Shown piece by piece: positions 28,269-33,650 of a stretch of DNA of 33,650 nucleotides. Each line of letters begins with the position of its first letter. Within the stretch, counting starts at the first letter, position 1. The DNA lies in assembly GCA_001918745.1 (NCBI GenBank), contig MNGN01000031.1:1-33650 (forward strand). Direction: 5' to 3'. The notes under the pieces were generated by a model that made no database searches, was not told where the DNA came from, and saw nothing but the letters and a program-made list of their open reading frames with translations. The DNA is from Crenarchaeota archaeon 13_1_40CM_3_52_17 (GTDB lineage Archaea; Thermoproteota; Bathyarchaeia; 40CM-2-53-6). The position numbers were made by a program, and so were the translations under genes.

Positions 28269-29302
28269 CTGCCGAAGAAGGATTCAAGCGTCTTCTTGCC
28301 ACTCTCTTTCGCCATTGCAGTCCTTGCCCTTTCCACTACGGTTCTGACTCTCTCCTCGTTGAAGTCTCTCTCTCCGCAGAGGAACTGCACCAGAGATTCA
28401 ACATCGGATTCACGCCATTCCAAAGTGTAATTCGAAGTGACGGCAGGCCTCAGAAATATCTCCCTAATCCTGTCCAACTCGGGTGGCGGAACTACATCCT
28501 TGTTCACTTCGGCAATTCTCTCGACCCTGCCATACTCTTTGACCAGCTTCAGCGCGGTCTTGGGTCCTATGCCTTTGAAACCGTCTGGGTTGAAATCTGT
28601 ACCGATCAGAATTCCCAAGTCCACGAGTTGTTCTCGTGAAAGCTGGAGAGTCTGCAATGTTGATGTCAGGTCTACTAGTTCTGGCTCTACCTGCACGTAG
28701 GCCTCTCGCATAGGCAGCTTTCTCTTTCCACTTATTGCGAGATTCCGGACGAGCCGCCGGGCCCCGAATAGGAGAGAATCGTAATCCTGGCTGACTGCGG
28801 CCCAAACATCCCCGCGAGCAGCCATGTAGGCGGCCTGGGCTTCTCCTTCAGAAGGAGCTTGGACGATCGGCACCCCCAGGTACCGAAGAAGTCGGTGAGC
28901 ATCATCAATCATCAAATCCTTGAGGCTGGAAGTTGCCTGGGCGTAACGTTTCGCTTCCTCGAATTTGCCGGTCGAGAGCGCGGATTCGTATCTCGTTGTG
29001 GCCTCGAACCTGATGGTCCGTCGCCGCTTGATCTCCGTGTCTTTGAGACTGGGCGGCTTTCCGTCGAAAACATACACGAGTCTGATGCCTCTCTCTGCCA
29101 AGTTGGTCGTTCGATAAAGGAGCCCGCTCAAGTGACTCGTAACCCTGCTCTGCCGGTCCATCAATGGCTCGCCGGTGGGCCCTCGAATTATTGCGAGAAA
29201 TTGGTAAAGCGCATTGTAGGCATCTACCGCGAAAGTCTTTCCCGCAAACTCGTCCAGTGAGATCTTGGATCGGGAAATGATGTCACCAAGATCCACGCCC
29301 AA
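28265..29302 (-). CDS. fen: Flap endonuclease 1
   Basis: MGVDLGDII, VYVFDGKPPSLK, APSEGEAQAAYMAARGDVWAAVSQDYDSLLFG and a C-terminal PIP-like KKTLESFFGS. Confidence 0.95.
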   Translation of the reverse strand: MGVDLGDIISRSKISLDEFAGKTFAVDAYNALYQFLAIIRGPTGEPLMDRQSRVTSHLSGLLYRTTNLAERGIRLVYVFDGKPPSLKDTEIKRRRTIRFEATTRYESALSTGKFEEAKRYAQATSSLKDLMIDDAHRLLRYLGVPIVQAPSEGEAQAAYMAARGDVWAAVSQDYDSLLFGARRLVRNLAISGKRKLPMREAYVQVEPELVDLTSTLQTLQLSREQLVDLGILIGTDFNPDGFKGIGPKTALKLVKEYGRVERIAEVNKDVVPPPELDRIREIFLRPAVTSNYTLEWRESDVESLVQFLCGERDFNEERVRTVVERARTAMAKESGKKTLESFFGS

Positions 29303-29326
29303 AGCTCTGCAACCCCTGACTGTATC

Positions 29327-30112
29327 CTAGGATCTCCTGATCCTGTACTCACCTACACGGTTCGCAACCAGCGCCGCCACACCTCCGGCACCAACTCCTC
29401 CGTCAATGTTGACCACAGCCATTCCCAGAGAACATGATTGCAGCATAGAGGCCAAAGCCGCGAGCCCTTTCTCTCCGAAACCGTAGCTTCTAGATGTAGG
29501 GACTCCTATTACCGGGACATCCACGATTCCGGCAACGACTGTGGGGAGCGCCCCTTCACGACCCGCAACCACTACGATGACATCGGCATTCCAATTGAGG
29601 AGATTGCGGACAGGCTCGAACAAGCGGTGAATTCCGGCTACGCCCACGTCATAGAAGGATTTGGTCTCACATCCCATCTCGCGAGCGATAACCTCCGCTT
29701 CTTCAGCTATAGGCATGTCAGAGGTCCCCGCCGTCAATACTCCCACTCTACCTCCACTTCGCCGCGTCCTGTAGCTCTTCGACTTTACAACGATCATTCG
29801 AGAGCGCAAAAAATATTCAACTCTAGACTCTTTTCCGATGATAGATCTAACAGCCTTGACTTGGGAACCGTTCGATCGACTGATGATTGCACGACCAGTT
29901 CGTCTCAACATTGCCTGACTGATCCTCGCTACATCGCTGTCGAGCTTGCCCTCAGCCAGAATCACTTCAGGAAGGCCCTTGCGCTTCTCTCGTCCAATGT
30001 CGAGCTTCGCAAACCGAGACAAGCTCGCGACGGCAAGGAGTCTATTCTTCCTCTCGAAACGTTTTCGACTTCGCTCAAATTTCTCCAGCGAGGACAAATC
30101 GGCCATTCCCAT
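29327..30112 (-). CDS. larB: LarB / PurE-like nickel-pincer cofactor biosynthesis carboxylase
   Basis: GRVGVLTAGTSDMPIAEEAEVIAREMGCET, VVVAGREGALPTVVAGIVDVPVIGVPTSRSYG and NIDGGVGAGGVAALVANRV. Confidence 0.9.
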   Translation of the reverse strand: MGMADLSSLEKFERSRKRFERKNRLLAVASLSRFAKLDIGREKRKGLPEVILAEGKLDSDVARISQAMLRRTGRAIISRSNGSQVKAVRSIIGKESRVEYFLRSRMIVVKSKSYRTRRSGGRVGVLTAGTSDMPIAEEAEVIAREMGCETKSFYDVGVAGIHRLFEPVRNLLNWNADVIVVVAGREGALPTVVAGIVDVPVIGVPTSRSYGFGEKGLAALASMLQSCSLGMAVVNIDGGVGAGGVAALVANRVGEYRIRRS

Positions 30113-30137
30113 TTGCGAGTAAACTGTTTAAATTGCC

Positions 30138-31025
30138 ATGCGGAGTGTCTTGAATATGTTGCCTAGCCCTGCGATAACCGATTTGCAGGTAAAGATGGAG
30201 AAGGCTGTTGATATTATCGGCCGGTTCAACGGGGCTGTCGTTGCACTGTCGGCCGGAGTGGATAGCTCCCTCGTCGCTGCCCTTGCACGGAGGGCATTAG
30301 GGGACCGCGTTGTTGCAGTGACCGCCCTCTCGGAGTCTCTCGCACCCGGGGAGATGGAAGTCGCCCAGAAAACTGCGACGAAAATCGGGATCCGGCACAT
30401 TATTGCGGCGACAGATGAGGTGCATAACGCAAGTTACAAGGCGAATCCCTCTAACAGATGCTATTACTGCAAGGACACGCTCTATCGCGAACTGCGATGG
30501 CAAGCCGACAAGTCCGGATTCGAAGCGGTTCTTGATGGGACCCAACTCGACGATCTCGCTGAGATAAGGCCGGGACTTCTTGCCGCCCGTGAGGCGGGCG
30601 TAAGGAGTCCTCTCGCAGAAGCGGGCTTTTCTAAGAGCGAAGTACGAGAATCTGCTCGACTTCTCGGGCTCGAAGTGTGGGACAAGCCAGCTATGCCGTG
30701 TCTATCATCACGGATACCGCACGGCGAGGAGATCACAGTTCAGAAGCTATCTCAGGTTGGAGAAGCAGAATCAATTGTGAAACGACTCAGTGGCGCTCGA
30801 GACATTAGAGTCAGACACCATGGAACAGTTGCGGCAATCGAGGCTTCCCAAGAAGACTTACCACTTTTTCATGATGACAATTTGATGCGCGAGGTCGGGG
30901 AAGAGCTTAGGCGAATAGGATTCGCGAATGTAACCCTGGGCCCACGAAGATATCCAAACAGACAACGAACAGTGGAACTCGGGCAAGACCACCTCCTTCC
31001 AATCGTTAGCACTTCTAGTCAGTGA
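30138..31025 (+). CDS. larE: LarE-type ATP-dependent sacrificial sulfur transferase
   Basis: VALSAGVDSSLVAALARRALG PP-loop, NRCYYCKDTLY and DKPAMPCLSSRIPHGEEIT. Confidence 0.9.
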   Translation: MRSVLNMLPSPAITDLQVKMEKAVDIIGRFNGAVVALSAGVDSSLVAALARRALGDRVVAVTALSESLAPGEMEVAQKTATKIGIRHIIAATDEVHNASYKANPSNRCYYCKDTLYRELRWQADKSGFEAVLDGTQLDDLAEIRPGLLAAREAGVRSPLAEAGFSKSEVRESARLLGLEVWDKPAMPCLSSRIPHGEEITVQKLSQVGEAESIVKRLSGARDIRVRHHGTVAAIEASQEDLPLFHDDNLMREVGEELRRIGFANVTLGPRRYPNRQRTVELGQDHLLPIVSTSSQ

Positions 31026-31241
31026 CAAGAATGTCTGGAACCCCTCGGCCCCAACCTGCCTGATCGAGGTTATTCTTCCTCGGAACAGCCCTTTCAATCA
31101 TAGCTGAAAACGTTTTTAAGCTATCAGAAACCGATCCAGCACAAACTCTTTCCGTTTCTCGGAAAGTAGGATCTAATACAAGAAGGACTGGACATACGAT
31201 AAGTTGGAGAACCCAAGACAACCAAGAATGAGCGTTTTGAA

Positions 31242-31841
31242 TTGACCACTACAATCGGTGTTGTTTGCAAGGATGGAGTTGTCCTCACGACCGATACAAG
31301 AGCGACCATGGGATCCTTTGTCGCCCATAAGCATGCAAAGAAAGTCTATCGAATCGATCATCATCTAGCAATGACGATTGCGGGAACAGTAGGAGACGCA
31401 CAAGCGTTGGTAGAAATGCTTAGAGCGAACTCTTCATTATACAGGCTTGACCTCGCTCGGCCAATCCCCGTAAACTCCGCAGCAAGGCTGGTTTCCAACA
31501 TCCTGTTCGGCGCCAGATACTACCCGCTCGGGGTCCAAGCACTAATCGGCGGAGTAGACGACAGTGGAGGACACATTTACGCACTCGACCCTCTCGGAAG
31601 CATGATGGAGGAAAAATACGTCTCAACTGGATCTGGATCTCCCGTCGCATACGGTGTTCTCGAATCGGAGTGGAAAGACTCGATGAACGTCAAGGAGTCG
31701 GTGCCCATAGTTGTGAGAGCGATCGATTCGGCCATGAAAAGGGATTCGGCAAGCGGCGACAGTTTCGATGTTGCCCTAATCACGAAGGAAGGATACAGGG
31801 AACTCACAGAGGACGAAAAGAAGCACATCCTCCACGCCTGA
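31242..31841 (+). CDS. psmB: Proteasome beta subunit, catalytic type
   Basis: (M)TTTIGVVCKDGVVLTTDTRATMGSFVAHKHAKKVYRI has Thr1/Asp17/Lys33; non-ATG start. Confidence 0.93.
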   Translation: MTTTIGVVCKDGVVLTTDTRATMGSFVAHKHAKKVYRIDHHLAMTIAGTVGDAQALVEMLRANSSLYRLDLARPIPVNSAARLVSNILFGARYYPLGVQALIGGVDDSGGHIYALDPLGSMMEEKYVSTGSGSPVAYGVLESEWKDSMNVKESVPIVVRAIDSAMKRDSASGDSFDVALITKEGYRELTEDEKKHILHA

Positions 31842-31885
31842 TCCCTTCTTCGCACCTTCCACAGATATCAGAGTCGTAGAGAAGA

Positions 31886-33650
31886 TTGACTAGAACCTAC
31901 AACGACGTACACGCCAAGATACGCGAGACAATCGTAGAGCATATGCCGAAGGACGCCGAAATAACTAGAATAGAATTCGAGGGACCGAGGCTCGCGATAT
32001 ACGTAAAGAACGTCGGGTTATTGGCGGAGCAGAGTTATGTTGTAACTGAGATCGTAAACCTGCTTCACAAGAGAATCGTCATCCGATCTGATCAGTCCAT
32101 ACGTCTGCCAGAGAGAGAAGCCGAAGCTTACATTCGCAAGATCATTCCAGTAGAAGCGGAAATCTCCTCAATCAACTTCGACCCCAGCTTAGGTGAGGTC
32201 GTAGTCGAGGCAACCAAACCCGGAGTGGCGATAGGGAAGGAAGCGGCAGTTCTACAACAGGTCGTAAAGGAAACGAGATGGCGGCCTCGAATACTTCGAG
32301 CTCCCCCGTTACACTCCAAGATCATTTCGAGCACTCGGCACATCCTTCACACTGAGAGCGAAGAACGTAGTAGGATCCTCCGGGATGTTGGCGAGAGGAT
32401 CTTCCGTCCCACCTTCAGCAAGGCAGGCTACGTCCGTCTCGTAACGCTCGGGGCGTTTCACGAGGTTGGACGCGCGGCCATGCTTATCCAAGCAGGATCT
32501 AGCAGTATTCTGCTGGATAGCGGGATAAACCCGGGAGCGCAGGACCCGACTTCGGCCTATCCGCGATTCGATACTGACGAATTTGACCTAGAGAAACTCG
32601 ATGCAGTCGTCATTTCTCACGCCCACCTGGACCACTGTGGAATACTCCCCTTCCTCTACAAGTATGGCTACGACGGACCGGTCTACTGCTCCGAACCCAC
32701 ACAGACCCTGATGACACTTCATCAGCTTGACTACCTAGACGTTCACAGCAGGGAAGGCGAACACTCGCCCTACGACCAAAAAGACGTCAGAGAAGTTGTA
32801 ACGCACACCATACCCCTGCGCTACAATGTGGTAACCGACGTTGCTCCAGACATCAAACTCACATTTCACAACGCAGGCCATATTCTGGGAAGCTCAATGG
32901 TCCACCTACACATAGGCGAAGGCCTCCATAACATCGTCTATAGTGCCGACTTCAAGTTCGGACGAACAATGATGCTCGACCCCGCGACCGCACTATTCCC
33001 TAGAGCTGAAACGCTCATCATCGAGAGCACGTATGGTGGTCCTGACGACATCATGCCTGACAGAGAGGGGGTAGAGGGCAGGCTCGTCAGCATCGTCAAC
33101 GACACGGTCGAGAAAGGAGGAAAGGTGCTGATACCAGTCCCTGCTGTCGGGCGAGCCCAAGAAATCATGCTCGTACTAGATGCGTACATGAAAAACGGCG
33201 CCCTGAGAGAACTCCCCATCTACATCGAGGGGATGGTCAACGAGGCAACCGCGATTCACACGGCTTTCCCCGAATACTTAGTTCGCGACATCAAAGAACA
33301 GATCCTCCACAAAGACATCAACCCGTTCCAGTCAGAATACTTCCATCCGGTAACCCATCCAAGCGATAGAGAGGAGATTATCGCTGGCGGTCCATGCGTG
33401 ATCATTGCCACCTCCGGAATGCTCGAAGGCGGACCCGCGATTGACTATTTCCGCCACCTTGCACCCGACCCGAGAAACACGCTCGCCTACGTGAGCTACC
33501 AGGTGGACGGTACCTTAGGAAACAGAATCAAGAATGGTCTGAAAGAAGTCTCTCTCTATGCCCACGACGGAAAAATGGAAATGGTGAAAGTGAACATGAG
33601 AGTCGAATCCATTGAGGGATTTTCCGGCCACTCAGACAGAAACCAGCTCC
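31886..33650 (+). CDS. KH-domain / metallo-beta-lactamase / beta-CASP RNase (aCPSF1), truncated by window end
   Basis: TTG start; IRETIVEHMPKDAEITRIEFEGPRLAIYV KH region, VVISHAHLDHCG, LIIESTYGG and IIATSGMLEGGP. Open to the last base. Confidence 0.93.
   Translation, partial: MTRTYNDVHAKIRETIVEHMPKDAEITRIEFEGPRLAIYVKNVGLLAEQSYVVTEIVNLLHKRIVIRSDQSIRLPEREAEAYIRKIIPVEAEISSINFDPSLGEVVVEATKPGVAIGKEAAVLQQVVKETRWRPRILRAPPLHSKIISSTRHILHTESEERSRILRDVGERIFRPTFSKAGYVRLVTLGAFHEVGRAAMLIQAGSSSILLDSGINPGAQDPTSAYPRFDTDEFDLEKLDAVVISHAHLDHCGILPFLYKYGYDGPVYCSEPTQTLMTLHQLDYLDVHSREGEHSPYDQKDVREVVTHTIPLRYNVVTDVAPDIKLTFHNAGHILGSSMVHLHIGEGLHNIVYSADFKFGRTMMLDPATALFPRAETLIIESTYGGPDDIMPDREGVEGRLVSIVNDTVEKGGKVLIPVPAVGRAQEIMLVLDAYMKNGALRELPIYIEGMVNEATAIHTAFPEYLVRDIKEQILHKDINPFQSEYFHPVTHPSDREEIIAGGPCVIIATSGMLEGGPAIDYFRHLAPDPRNTLAYVSYQVDGTLGNRIKNGLKEVSLYAHDGKMEMVKVNMRVESIEGFSGHSDRNQL

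Noticed and set aside
29438-30166. 242-aa plus-strand ORF
   Set aside because: Antisense to larB, with no recognisable domain; a shadow ORF of a GC-rich coding region.
1-33650. CRISPR arrays, transposases, rRNA genes
   Set aside because: No spaced repeats, no transposase or integrase ORF and no rRNA-like conserved blocks seen.

Overview
This window looks like a gene-dense archaeal chromosome segment, probably TACK-type. The evidence is the egsA/GGGPS/GGR ether-lipid genes, two proteasome beta genes, aCPSF1, FEN-1, Trm5, DphB, RibK/RibL, translin and TRAM. Most of it is housekeeping sequence, with a more accessory-looking left end (1-2370). The strongest observation is in the protein-L-isoaspartate O-methyltransferase gene (pcm, 27588-28268). 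It is split by a 21-nt in-frame segment (27778-27798) that contains a TGA stop. That segment folds as a textbook archaeal bulge-helix-bulge (BHB) splicing substrate: CGCC/GGCG central helix, AC^U and UU^A three-nt bulges, CGGCU-GAAC-AGCCG inner hairpin. Removing it exactly restores the conserved PCMT motif GQTISAPHMVAMM. This is a candidate very small protein-coding intron. The same window holds a tRNA-Lys(CUU) gene (24296-24444) that needs three non-canonical introns (about 31, 14 and 28-30 nt), and at least two have canonical BHB folds. Other observations: a diverged direct copy of the gltX 3' end flanking a 1.1-kb orphan segment; five of five convergent gene junctions with 4-nt interlocked stop codons; a membrane-anchored Ig-like/KaiC-type ATPase fusion; a broken gene next to a proteasome beta gene; and a beta subunit whose aligned residue 1 is Ala rather than Thr. 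All calls were made by eye from sequence and the supplied ORF track; no searches were run.
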